Origin: Paraphaeosphaeria minitans
Lineage: Eukaryota; Ascomycota; Dothideomycetes; Pleosporales; Didymosphaeriaceae
NCBI GenBank assembly: GCA_015832175.1
Contig: WJXW01000008.1
Location: 558,001 to 622,000 of the forward strand
DNA length: 64,000 nt
Reading direction: 5' to 3'
Shown here piece after piece: positions 11,643 through 23,264 of this stretch. The stretch's first letter is position 1. Each line of letters begins with the position of its first letter. Both the position numbers and the translations under genes were made by a program. The notes below the pieces were generated by a model, which ran no database searches, was not told the DNA's origin, and was given only the letters and a program-made list of their open reading frames with translations.

Positions 11643-12038
11643 CAGCCCTGCAAGACAATTTAACATCATACAGAGTTGTCTCATCTTGGCACATCTGTTC
11701 ATGGTCTTTCGCGGTTTCTGTGTATGGTAATGGTTGTAAGGGGTCATACTGAATTACGAAAAGGCAAAGGATTTCTTTTTGTAGAGAGAGTTTTGGGGTT
11801 CAGCACACAATATGGCGGTTGATTTTGGGACTCTCGTTGACGAAATATTATGCTTCGCCACCTTTGGCCTTCCTAATGGCGGTCTGTGAACCCAACGGTG
11901 GTCTTCTCTTGACCTCTTGATTTACCATGACGAGTAACACAAGAACCTTAGATCTAGGTTGTGCTTGAATTCTCTAGCAGTCACCATACTACCAGCACTC
12001 GATCGTAGAGTGCCGTTCTCAGTCCCTACAGCTATGCT
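11643..12038. other. Intergenic between convergent genes
   Basis: 3' flanks only; no gene or repeat recognised. Confidence 0.5.
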
Positions 12039-13449
12039 CTAATCTATCTCAAATCTGTCCCCATTGTTCGTGTTTTCATTGAACGGCTCCGGATTCGCAT
12101 TGACTACGCGGAAACCTCCCAAACCTCCATTGAACATGCCGTCTTCATCATCCCAGTCAGAATCAGAGTCAGACCAAGTGCCCTGCGGCCGACTCGGCTT
12201 AGCCTGCTCGTTCGTAAGCTCGACAATCTGTCCAGGCTTGAGTTTGGTGACGTTGATCAGCTTCTTCGCGTAGACTTGGCAGTTCCACGTCAGGACATTA
12301 TACGGTTTCTCGGCCATGAAGACTTCCTCGCCTTGGGAACGGTTAGCTCTATACGAGTGTGCGAGAGTGGAAGGGACAGTATACCTTTTTGGATGAAGTG
12401 CTCTGGGTCCGCGAAGTCGACGCTTGCACCGCTGATGAACTTGTATTTGCCCGACATCCTGCCGCACTCAATCCTACGGTAAGGACCGGTGTTACACACA
12501 CCACCAACAGCAGAGCCGCAGAAAACCTTCGCGTTGGGATGCCTCACTGCATTGCCGTTCTGGTCGGTAGGCTTCCCAAGCTGCTGCATAGTCGCCTCCA
12601 TGCCGAGCTGGTTGCCGACCTTCATGACCTTACCGACAACGACGGCGTGGTGCTTGGCTCCAACCGTTGGCCCTTGCTTCACGAGGAAGAGGTACATCTG
12701 TTTGTCCTTGAGCGTTTCTCCTTTCTTCTTTGCTGCTCTTTGGGCAATCTTGAAGTTGTCGATCATGATCTTATCATTTTCGTCTGCGGGGCGGCACGGG
12801 TCGGGGTCGATGCGGGCTTGCAGCTTCTTGCTGACGTTGCCGCCTTTGGCGCCTGCGGTACCGGCTTTGGGCTTGGGACTGTATTTACATGCTGCTGCGG
12901 ACGTGCTAGTCGGAGCGTGGGACTTGGTAGGTATAGCGGGGCACTTTCCGGCCTTCTTCATGGCCGCAGTGCATTTGGTAGCCGTCTTGCATTTCCCAGC
13001 CTTTTTCATAGCAGCGGTGCATTTGGCAGCAGCCTTACACTTGCCAGTTTTCTTCATTGCAACAGTGCATTTCTTGGTACCTGTCGTGGGCTTCTTTGTG
13101 GTCTTCTTAGTACCCTTCTTCTTCGTGGTCTTTTTAGAAGACTTTTTCTTGGTAGTCGTCTTCTTCTTAGCTGGCCGCTTCCTCACTGGCCTTGCAGGCT
13201 TCTTCCGGGAGGTGCGAGAACCTCTGCTCCTGCGAGCCTCTAGTTGCTGCACGTCGACGCTTTCGAGAGTTGAGACAGCACCACTGTCAACTTGCATAAC
13301 GTCATTGTTGTGATGACTGGGAAGCGATTAGCAGGACGTCGTAGATATCGCATGCTAGAATCATACCCAAACTGTGGGAAGAAGTTGAATGCTCTTCCCA
13401 GGGTAAACAGGATTCCCACCAATATTACGGCAAATTGCGCGCTCTTCAT
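12039..13449 (-). CDS. Secreted Lys-rich protein with putative LRAT/papain-like H...NC domain
   Basis: Model on the minus strand: exons 13449-13367, 13316-12385 and 12331-12039; introns of 50 and 53 bp keep phase, 435 aa. Exon 1 encodes a signal peptide (MKSAQFAVILVGILFTLGRA). Residues about 55-110 are an extremely basic Lys/Thr tract (KKKTTTKKKSSKKTTKKK). Residues 111-153 hold three copies of a KCTAAMKKAGKCK-type unit, each with two Cys. The C-terminal half has KHHAVVVGKV (His250/251) and, after the last intron, VLTWNCQVYAKKLINV (Cys356). The His-before-Cys order with an Asn-Cys pair resembles circularly permuted papain-like folds such as LRAT and related NlpC/P60 proteins. That assignment is an inference; enzymatic activity is unproven. 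The C-terminal tail is acidic and disordered. The splice join across the signal peptide is essential: without it the main frame would appear intracellular. Confidence 0.75.
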
Positions 13450-14427
13450 TTTCTTCGACCAGTCGGAGAAAAAGGTTAGTGAAAGAGTGGGGTGATATAA
13501 ATGTCTCCAAGGACTGAGTGTTAACACGTGTGGCTATGGAAATGAACGACTGAAAGTAAAACGAATGTAATAGAGCAATTGCTCTGTGAATGTGGTTGGA
13601 GAGACCCTTCGAGCGGACAGGAGCATTTATCATTGTTGTACAGGCGCATCCACAAAGTGGCCAACCTGAATCGGACCCAATTGCTCGTATGATGCCTACC
13701 CCGAGTGAAGTCATCTCCGTCGACTATAACGATTAGAGCCTTGAGCCAACATCTGGGCACAATGATGTGTCCTTGTAGTGGCAGTAGAATCGTGAAGGAA
13801 ACGGCTACCACGGTAAGGCTGGCAACCATTTTTACCACAAACATCGTATCCTGCACACTATTCGATAGTATGCCATGAGTTTCCAGCTGCAACAGGCATC
13901 GTCAACCATACAATGCATGCTTCCTTGTGCCGAACTCTACGCACCGCGAGTCGAACTCGTGACGCAAGGCTGATTGAGTGCGCTTGTTTCGGTTCATCGG
14001 ACATCGGGAGAGGCTCTGCACCAAACAAGAGCTTTGGAAACGTATACAGACTTAATTTAGAAAGCGTTCAGACCTCCTGGTGGGTGTTTTGGGAAGGTGT
14101 TTTGGCGATAGCCTCGTTGTGGTCCTTCGTCAACATGATTGGCTCACCCCTTCACAACATCAAGGATCTACGCGGGGTGCGGGCAGATCGGACACACGGA
14201 CTGGCCGACGCGCTAGATACGCACGACAACCGGAGATTGGCATCAGGAACCTGCAACAGACGTTCGCCAACACCAGCACGGCTGCGCCACAACAGCCGCC
14301 CTTCTCACGGCCAGCTCTAGCGAGAATCAGAGGGCTACCTACCGTACCTAGGTACTCACCTGAGCCCTACACTCGCCGACTCCCATGTCCTGCCACATCT
14401 GGGAACAACATTCATCTCTCGTTCGAA
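13450..14427. other. Intergenic, divergent promoter region
   Basis: It separates the divergent genes at 13449 (minus) and 14428 (plus). It includes a TACCTAGGTA palindrome at 14345-14354. No gene is supported. Confidence 0.5.
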
Positions 14428-15408
14428 ATGGATCGACTAGCATCTCGCCTAGGACTTTCTCGCTCTCCTAAAAGTCAGACTTTCAAGGAATGGAGTGATT
14501 CGGCAACTGTAGGTATGGTATAATGCGCTTGGATAAGGTTGTTGGGCATTAAAAGTTTCCCAGACGATGTATATGATCGATTAACGAATCTCATCAAGTG
14601 TGGAACCGACGATGGGCAGTCGGCTGCATTCAGACCGGAAAGACTTGAAGCTTTGGAGCGCGTACTGGGGGACACACCCACTAATGCTACAGGTGAAGTC
14701 GCCATTGAAAACGTGCAGGCCCATCTCGTCAAAAGCCATCCATCTCTCGCCAATGAGGTCGAGGTCGCATCCCCAACAATATCTCTACTGCTGCATTCGC
14801 ACGCATGCTTCCCGTTCGCAAAAGAAGTGCCACTGACCAAAGATGCCCTCGTTCGCTCCATCGGCTTGATCACAAAAGACAGTGACTACATGTTCTCGCA
14901 AGAAGCATCGTTTGGTCAAGAGCCCACCATAAGAGCGCGCTCGAAGGCTGCGAGAATGGAATTCATCTTTTCAGTTCTCGCGCACCCTGATCCGCGCACC
15001 GGAGTTCCGACGAAAGAAGACGTGCTTGATGTGCTATGCCGCATTCGCTACCCGCACCCAAAGTCCTTTACTGCCCAGCAACGCAGGACCATCAAAGAAT
15101 TGGAGCCGCTAGCCGAGCGTCTTCTATCACCATCAGCTGGTCTACCTTCAAGAGATTCTCTCCGCATTTCGATCAGCGCGTTGAGACCTCTGGCCGATGT
15201 GTGTAACTCAATGAGGGATGACAAATGTGAAGCGGAGAAGTTCTTGGCGGGTAAAGAAACCCTTGATTGGATTGAATTCAAGAAGTGGGCCAAGGCCGTA
15301 AGTGCTACTGTGGCTCTAAAGTCAATAGAAGCTGACAGAAACCAGGTGAGCTTACCTGCTGTAGTGGATAGGCTGTTTGGTGTGCTGTCTACGCCGGCAC
15401 AAGAGTAG
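14428..15408 (+). CDS. Hypothetical protein
   Basis: Model: exon 1 14428-14512, intron 14513-14563 (GTATGG...TTCCCAG), exon 2 14564-15408, 309 aa. The join converts ATVG into ATVDDVYDRLTNLIK, and a frame of 280 codons follows, which supports the model. The protein begins MDRLASRLGLSRSPKSQTFKEWSDS and is rich in helices with mixed charge (for example RPERLEALERVLGD and EFKKWAKAVSATVALKSIEAD). There is no signal peptide, no membrane segment and no motif I recognise. Its stop codon lies 98 bases from the stop of the convergent carboxypeptidase gene, so the two 3' ends probably overlap in transcripts. Confidence 0.65.
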
Positions 15409-15506
15409 TCGCCTAATATGTCTACAGTAGCAAGCATGGTGCTCAATATGCCGTCTATGAAATTGTGAAGGAACTCAAAATCTGTCTCATCGCGTGCATA
15501 CATCCT

Positions 15507-17747
15507 CTACAACAGCACCATCACACTGCCTAGACCCGCTGCTACCAGCGCACTGCCAATAGCTCTGAGTTTCAAGCCGAACGAAGGTGCAATTGTCTTT
15601 CCACTCGCACCCCCCGTGTTCCCAGTTGGCTGAATTCCACCATCCGTTGGACTCGGACCAAGCGACGGCGTGGGGGTGCCCGTACCCACAGGGCCCGTCC
15701 CGTTACCCGTCGCGTTGGCAAGATCCGGGAATAGGTAGCTAGTGTTTGCATCCACGACGATCCAGTTCCTCACCAGCGCCGTGCCGTCTTCGACGGTTGC
15801 CCATTGATCCGCGGTGCACTGATCCTTGTCTAGGACGTAGCACTGGCTGCCGGGTAGTTGGACTGGCTCGTTCGTAATGTTGTAAACATTGTCTGGTCCT
15901 TCGGTTGCGTAATCTGGGTTCTCGGTAGTCGAGACTTTGCCCGTGGCAATATCGAAGTTGAAGAGCGCGCGAGTGAAGATCCTGTAGTTGGTCTCGGGCT
16001 GATACGCGGGTCCCTCGTGGCCGGCTTCGTAGACGCGAGTGAAGGATAGATTGCCATACTGACGAACCTGTCCACCAATGTAGGATTCGTTCACCTGTAC
16101 GGGTGCGTAGCCGGCCGAGTGGTAGTTGTCGGTGTCGCTGTAATTGATAGCCAGAGACAAGAGCTCTCCACCGTACCAGTTACAGGCGTAGTCTCGATCG
16201 CCGTAGACCAAGGTGACCTTGATTCCTTCCTCAAGCAGGTATGCTAGATCCTCTTTCCATCCGGGACGAGGGTAATCTCCGATGCTTCTGAAAGCTAACG
16301 AGACAGCACTGTTCGATTGCGTCCAATTGAGAGGCACGCCCAAGCCCTCTTGAACCCAAGGTTGGTTCAGAAATCCCTCATACCACGGCGGTGGGAAACT
16401 CGCTGCGCTAGGAGCGGATATATCGTAATAGTTCACGTCGCTGTCAAAGTAGGGATCGCGGATCTCTTGCGTGCAGAAGGTCTCCGCTGCTTTGCACACC
16501 TTATTTACCGATGCATTGAAGCCTTGGTTGGTCGGGTCATAAGCAAGACTGAGGTTTCTGCACTCTTCGATCTGTTCAAGGCAACCATCATCTCCGTACA
16601 AAGCTTCCATGACTTGACCGTATCGAGACTCGTTATACGCCTTGATGCCGTAAGTGTTGTTGTAGGCCATCATAGGATATCCAGGCCACTGGACAAGACG
16701 ATCGACACATCCATTGATGATAAGCAGGGTGTCTAGGTGCAAGATGTGGGTCTCGCCTGCTTCGTCCCAGGTGCCATTCTCGATCCTTTCGTTTTGTACC
16801 TGGAAGTATGCTGCAAACGCAGGTCCATAACGTCCCCCGTACGACTCAGTAGCGATGGAGATGCGGTTATCGTTATGCTTGTAGCCAGGGAATTCCTGAA
16901 ACCAAACCTGGGCGAAATTCCAGAGGGCTCGTGCGGAGTTCTCTGTGCCTTGCGTGGTAAGGTTCTCATTTTGGCTGGGGTAGGTTCCAACGTAGAAAGT
17001 GCTGTTCTGCTCAGGAATACTGTCCGAGAAGTCTGCGATCTCCACGCCTTCGGAGCCGGTGAGCGAAGAGACCGTGACATTCACGAGCTTGTCATATGAG
17101 AGTCCGACCTGAACAGGCTGATCAAGGTAGAGCATGTTGACTGTAGCACATAAGAATCAATCGTCAAAAGGACACACAGATTCTCGAAACTCACCTTCAT
17201 TGTTCCATGACCACTCGTTCAAGTAGGTGGAATTGGAATCCGCATTCACGTGGCAAGGTCCATTCTCTCGCAACAGTCCCAACATCGAACTACTTCCAGG
17301 GCCGCCGTTCATCCATATTGACAAAGGTGCATTCTCAGGGTCCTTTCGTGCCTCGAAAAACCAAAAGAAGGTGTTAATCTCATACGTCTGGTTCCTCACG
17401 CCAAGATCATCGAGTGCACCAGCAGGTAGATGGACATAGCCTGAGTAGCTTTTGACGCCTACAATGGCACAGCAGTGAGCGTATGTTCGGATATGCGCTA
17501 TAGGAAAAGCAACATGTGTTACATACCTTCGGTTGTTTCGCAGATGTTGTTCTGCACATAAGACTTAGCTTGAAACCAACTGAACAGATGAAGTTCCAAA
17601 TACCTCTTTATAAGAGATTCTTATGCCCTCTTCAATGTGCGACTCGAGCACCGTGACGCCGCTAGGTGATGGGGGGAATTGGGCTTGGGCAATCTTGACC
17701 CCGCTAAGCGCACCTAAAGCTGCAACGAGCGACGATCGAACCATCAT
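15507..17747 (-). CDS. Serine carboxypeptidase (peptidase S10), GPI-anchor type
   Basis: Model on the minus strand: exons 17747-17604, 17551-17527 (25 bases), 17458-17195 and 17140-15507, 688 aa. A signal peptide ([14 protein letters not shown]) starts the protein. The family landmarks appear in order: the oxyanion-hole loop [10 protein letters not shown] (usual form GGPGCSS), the nucleophile in [13 protein letters not shown] (Ser244), the catalytic Asp in [14 protein letters not shown], and the catalytic His in [12 protein letters not shown]. Many NxS/T sites suggest heavy glycosylation. The C-terminus has a Gly/Pro/Thr-rich spacer and ends in a hydrophobic tail ([18 protein letters not shown]), as expected for GPI attachment. 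S10 enzymes remove C-terminal residues from peptides, usually at acid pH. It is likely a cell-wall or plasma-membrane enzyme. Confidence 0.93.
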
Positions 17748-18525
17748 GAATGCTCAAGGGTTCCTTTCCAACCCGCCCAGAAGCCTGGAGTAGCTGCATT
17801 GCAACGGGAAAAAGCGCCTTATATGGCCACACGGCATGCGTGCTACCGACGAGTGAACTCCGCGACAGCCACATACGCCGTACAGGCACCCGTCATTAGT
17901 TCGGCATCGTGCTCGAGCGTGCTTTTGGGACCTTTGTAGCTTCCTAATAGGTTCCTAGCGCACATGGAGTGCACGAAGGATACGACCGGGTATAGAAGTT
18001 GCAATGCACATGACGTGTGCATTTCCAGATAGCAGTCGGACCGAGCGGGGAAGCCAAGATTGACAAGAGCATCTGCTATCCATCGTCGTGCACTTAAAAA
18101 TCAGTGGTCGTTGTAGATAGGACGGGAACAGCTTTGACGGTGACATTCCGCGTGGTGGTGACTGGGTGACCGTGAAACTGATCGATAGAATAGGTACCGG
18201 TACCTACCTACCTACTTCCCAGCCTCGGTTTCTTTCCACAACCCCGAACATCTTCACAAACCGCTTGCAAAGCAACGCTTGGACAATCGCTGGCTTGTTG
18301 TAATGAGACATCTGCACTAATGCGATCCAAGAGAACATGTTTTTGATCTTTCCATATAGGCATTGGACTTCTTCCATCAAAGACTGTACAACGACCCTTT
18401 CCGACCTGGCCTGTTTTTCTACTCCTCCAGGGCCAAATTGAAATAAGAGTACGCCAAGACGCACCCTGGAAGCGCATTGGACAAGTCGGTTGATATCGGA
18501 TAGAGGATTTCTGATACTGAGGATG
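17748..18525. other. Intergenic, no supported gene
   Basis: Promoter side of the carboxypeptidase and 3' side of the ankyrin gene. A short GGTACCGGTACCTACCTACC run lies near 18193-18212. Nothing else is recognised. Confidence 0.5.
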
Positions 18526-20783
18526 TTAGTATTGAAGAGCGTTCAAGCTACCTTCCATCCCTTTTTGTGCAGCCCACGTTTCCAAGATGAGCACAGTCTC
18601 GAGGTGGCTACCTTCCCTAGCTAGTTCTACAGCCGTTCGCTGCATTCTACCTCCGCGGACGTGGACATCGACTTGATCGCATTTCAAAAGCCTGTCCACA
18701 ATATCGCCATTGCCATATGCGGCTGCAATCATCAGTGCTGTTCTCAAGTTGTTATCAGTCACGTTGACATCAAGGTCGTTCCGAGCCAACAGGAAATCGA
18801 TTATCTCAGTTCGAGGGAACCATGCGGCTTCCATGAGTGGCGTGATTCCCTCGAGATTACGGGCATTCACGTCCACGTCGTTCCTTGTAAGCAGGAGCTT
18901 GACAATCGCCGTATTTCCTTTGAGAGTTGCGTGCAAGAGAGGCGTGTTCCCACGTGCGTTCCTGGCGTTGACATCCACGTCATGACGTTGTATGAGATAC
19001 TCCACTCCTTCCGCAAAATCTCGTTCTAGTGCATCCAATAACATAGTTGGGGAATTATGGCTTGGAAAATCCAGTATAGTGAGAGGACAATCACCTAGGA
19101 TCCGCAGTAGAGGTAGATCGTGGCGATCGTTTGCTTTCTCTAAAGCTGATAGGGAACTAACAACGTAGGGTGAGTTGGGATCCGCTCCCAAGCTGAGTGT
19201 GCGCCGTACATTTGCTAGATCGCCTTGCTCGATGGCCATGTGCAGCTCATGTATCAGATTCAATGTGCTAAGGTTGAGGAATTGCGCCACCTCATCGTGT
19301 TTTCTTGTGTAGAACATGGGCGTGCGTCCAAATTCATCTATCGGGTTGACATTTTGCTTGTATCCCTGCACAAGTATCTTGCAGATACTAAGGGATTCTG
19401 CTGCAGCTGCCAAATGTAGAGGCATGGAACCGCTGGTCGTGCGCGTATTGGGTAACGCACCTCGTTCTAAAAGTAGCTTCACTAGTGGAGCGTTCCCGTT
19501 TTGACAGGCGACGTGCAAGACTGAACGGCCTAGTATGTCTTGGTAATTGATTGCTGATCTGATCCTTTCATTGGCTTCTTCATGATCTGTAGCATGATCA
19601 GAGACCAATACCTGGTGAATTCTCAAGAAGGCGGTCTCGTCGTCCAGATAGTCCACGGAACGTACGAGCGCGTTACGGCCGAAGCAGTCCTCAATGTCAT
19701 CAGGTTTGTTGGACGTTTTTTGGGTAAGCGGAAGGGCAGTGTACACTTCCGGGAGAAAAGACGCATAATGGCGAGCGGGATGAGGTAGAAACTCCCAAAG
19801 ACCTCGCGCGCTCAACACTTGTTTAGCACTCTTGTGAAACTCATTGGACATCTCTTTGAAATAGTTGCTAGGTTGTCGACAGTCCTTGCAGGAACAGTGG
19901 CATTCGAGCATCCGGCAAGCGACCAGGAACGCATGAGGCGCGTGGTCGTGTGCTGAAAGGCTCTCCATCGCAGGTAGACCTTTACTTTTGGGACACACGC
20001 CGCTTCCACGAGCAGGGCAATTTTTTAAGAGCTGTTCCGCAACCAAGGTGTTGGTTACAAATGGTAGACTTGGAAGCTGATTGAGAGCCCAAAGTTTGAT
20101 AGCACAGCTTGATATCTCAGAATCGAGCTGTTTCAGGAAGGGTTCGAATTGGTGATACTGGGAACAGCACTCGTTCCAGATGTGGATGTCGTACGAGAAA
20201 AAAGAGCTCAAATCTTTCTCTAGTGAGTTAAGGTAATTGGTAGCTGGTAGTATCATTGCACGAAACGTTAAAAGAAATGCCCTGGATCGCTTAGCCATAG
20301 GTCCATTGGTTTTGCTAGGCATAACACACCAGTCTGCAGCCTCCTGGACACATGATGTATCTAACAATGACCCAGTTGCTGCTGGACGAACAGACTTGTG
20401 ACAGCCTGGGGCTCGGTCTCCCTCTGAGCATGGAAGGTCTCTCTCTACGCATCGATTGCACCGCTGCGGCCACCTACGATCTGTAGGCAAACACTATCTT
20501 TAGTCAGATTTGTACCGTTAGAACACTGTATACTACGTACCTTTTGCTTGTCTCTCCGGCAGCTCTCACACTTGATGTATTCTAACCGTCGTTTCTTGCG
20601 CTGTACAGCGACCTCGCCTGTATCCACGGTGTAGCTGATGAGACTTGGCATTGAAGTTTGCGTTGGATTGATGGTCCGTCCCGATGTAGTTGTTTGATCA
20701 TGAAAATGGATATCGGAATCCATGAACGGGGTCAATGACGGCTGGAGGAGCTTACTTGGCGTACCAGGCTGAAGGGAAACCAT
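18526..20783 (-). CDS. Zn2Cys6 cluster-ankyrin repeat fusion protein
   Basis: Model on the minus strand: exon 1 20783-20541, intron 20540-20494 (GTACGT, branch CTGAC, ATAG), exon 2 20493-18526, 736 aa. Neither frame alone shows a complete zinc finger, but the splice creates Cys72-x2-Cys75-x6-Cys82-x10-Cys93-x2-Cys96-x6-Cys103, an exact fungal Zn2Cys6 pattern preceded by basic KKRR. A middle region with several extra Cys (LECHCSCKDC) follows, then about six or more ankyrin units in the C-terminal half, for example GRSVLHVACQNGNAPLVKLL, GNTPLLHATLKGNTAIVKLL and LRTALMIAAAYGNGDIVDRL. The zinc cluster implies DNA binding in the nucleus; ankyrins imply protein partners. No fungal_trans middle domain is visible. 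The start could be further upstream, as the frame is open to about 21005. Confidence 0.82.
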
Positions 20784-22277
20784 GTCGAGAATTTTGGTAT
20801 GCCAGTGAAGCTGAAGGTGGCTTGAGATTTTTGCTGTTCGAGAGCAGGGAGACAACCATAGGAATTTATATTGAAGACCGTCGGTGTATTCATAAGACAC
20901 AACAGAAGTGTGGTTTCTGCGGTGTGAAACAACCTGCGAAAGTGCGCCATTGGTCGAGCCAGCAGGACGTATTGTAGAGGCTGACATTCCCCTTGGCCAT
21001 TGCAATTATGCACTATTGGACAGATTACAGCCCTGTCCAAGACCAGGCTGAGTGCTCTCTGCACCAGTGCGCGATTGCGCGATTGGCGGATGAGCCGAAC
21101 TCAGTACAGACGGCCACGTATCCCCAAGTTCTCTTCGCACTCGTGTAGCTTCTGGGGACATTCATATTTCGCATTATCGGCGGCTGGGAACAATTTTTCC
21201 AGAAAATTCTTCCAGGTATGTAGAGCTTTCGTTTGGGACTTGGCCCAACTTTACAGACCAGTGATCTATCCTATCTATCCACGATCAGGGTGAATGGGTG
21301 CTACCATCCACTGGTTTATGGTATTTATAAGGGCGCATCCCACTTCTCAAGCACTCGAATCTGTCTTGGCCCGTGCAACAATGTTTGGCAGCCTTGCGCC
21401 ATCAATATCCAATTGAAGTTGCCAACTCTTGCTGCCTGGTGAGATGAAATGCACATTCATCCGAATCTACAATGAAAGAACTGATCCATCCATGTGGGCC
21501 TGTACGAGGCCAATCGACGAATGTTGGTATACGTATCAATGAAATGTTCGGGACGAAGAACATTGATAGACCCAGTGCGAAAAGGTTCTCCATGTGGCCA
21601 TGGGATGCATCATTACTCGGGAGTAGGCTGGTTCTATTCAGTAATGAAACTCACTCGGTATTTAGAAATTATGCCCGGTACATGAGCTGAACGGCCTTTG
21701 AGACATTCAGAATCGACATTTTTGCCTTTTGTAAACGTTGTGCCGTTCCAAAGATACGTGATTTCTTGATTCTCGGAAGCGTTTGATTCTCTTGCTTATA
21801 ACATCGTTAGTCCATATGAGGTTTCGCTCCGTGTTCTGGGAGACGCGAATCGGGGTTCGGAATTCGAGCTTCTGAACACTCCCCAGGTCTCTTTCATTTC
21901 CCTTATTTGCAGGGGTACTTATATGATGCGTTACCTCAATCAAAGACTCTAATTGCGATTCAGAGCGTCTGGTGCTGCATCCGTGAAAGGTGAGAACCCT
22001 GAATAGAAGAGGTATGGATGGAAGGTGAATAATGCGGATGTTGCATACCTACCAGTCAGCTACCTAAGGACTTCCACTGGTAGGATCGAGACCACCAACA
22101 AATCATTTTATCAATGCGAAAGACTTAATGGCAAATGACAATGTATTTGTGGTGCGGTTTCCAGAGCTCAACAGGACGAAGGGGAAGGGTCCACAGTCTT
22201 GGCAGGTACCAATGACGTGTAGGTCGGAATCGGAAATGTTCCGCAGCTGCCCAAAAATCTTCAACGCTCCTACAACA
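20784..22277. other. Intergenic, no supported gene
   Basis: About 1.5 kb of divergent upstream sequence. Frames of 60-80 codons overlap randomly and none has domain support. Confidence 0.5.
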
Positions 22278-23264
22278 ATGCAACCTTTATATCGGAGCCT
22301 GCAGCCCATCTGCACGCCACTGTTGCACCCGAAGCACACGACACGGCTATCGACGCCGTTATCGTTGTGGACGCGCTCCTTCCACGCGTCTGCTCCCTGC
22401 AGAGCTGTCGACCTTGTATACACACTCCACGATGAACACGGCAAAGCAAAGGGCGCGCCCATACTCATTCTCCACGGGTTGTTCGGTACGAAGAAGAACA
22501 ATCGCAGCGTAAGCAAGTAGGTGTCTTTCCTCCCGACCAAAACAACATACACTAACACTCTGCGCAGTGCCCTGGCCCGCAAGCTCTCTCGGCCCGTCTA
22601 TGCCATCGACCTCCGAAACCACGGCGAGTCGCCCCACGACAAGGAGCACAACTACACCGTCCTTGCCGAAGACGTTGAAGCGTTCCTCCAAAAGCACAAC
22701 CTCAAAGATGCCACCCTTATCGGTCACTCGATGGGCGCGAAGACCGTCATGGCGGTCGCCCTCCGCAACCCCGATTCCTGCGCCAACATCATTCCCGTGG
22801 ACAACGCGCCAGTCGACGCCGCCCTCGCGTCCGACTTCCCCAAGTACGTAGAAGGCATGCGCAAGGTGGAAGCCGCCAAGCCGATGAGCCAGAAACAGGC
22901 GGACGAGATACTGCAGCCGTATGCGAAGGAGCTCCCCGTGCGACAATTTCTGTTGACGAACTTGGTGCGGGAGCCAGGTCAGCCACTGCGGTGGAGAATA
23001 CCGGTGAAGACGCTGGCGAATGCGCTGGACGACATGGCGGACTTTCCGTTCAACAACCCGGACGAGGCGCGGTTTGGCAAGAGAGCTTTGTTCATTAGGG
23101 GCACCAGGAGCCACTATGTGAGCGACGAGACGCTGCCGATCATTGGGCGGTTCTTCCCGAGATTCGAGCTCATCGATGTGGACAGTGGGCATTGGGTTAT
23201 CAGCGAGAAGCCCGAGGAGTTTATTAATGCTGTTGCGAATTTCCTGCAGGAGCCGGAGGAGTAG
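22278..23264 (+). CDS. Alpha/beta hydrolase, ABHD11/Imo32-like, mitochondrial
   Basis: Model: exons 22278-22516 and 22568-23264 (donor GTAGGT, acceptor GCGCAG), 311 aa. The other nearby donor, GTAAGC at 22509, would break the frame. The ATG at 22278 gives a basic, Ser/Thr-rich presequence (TRLSTPLSLWTRSFHASA), a typical mitochondrial import signal. The core has the HG oxyanion motif ILHGLFGTKKN, the nucleophile elbow GHSMGAKTVMA, the YAIDLRNHGESPH strand and the C-terminal His in SGHWVISEKP. This set and spacing match ABHD11 in animals and Imo32 in yeast, serine hydrolases of the mitochondrial matrix. The exact substrate is not evident from sequence. Confidence 0.92.

Noticed and set aside
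12359..13313. Two long plus-strand frames of 274 and 294 codons
   Set aside because: Both are antisense to the secreted Lys-rich gene; the Lys-codon tract reads as Phe/Leu on the other strand and mimics membrane helices.
13930..13990. Possible tRNA T-arm (GAGTCGAACTCG) near 13937-13952
   Set aside because: The stem around the loop does not pair on either strand and no acceptor or anticodon arm can be drawn.
22509..22514. GTAAGC as donor of the ABHD11 gene intron
   Set aside because: It gives the wrong phase with the only good acceptor; GTAGGT at 22517 restores the conserved RSVSNALARKL junction.
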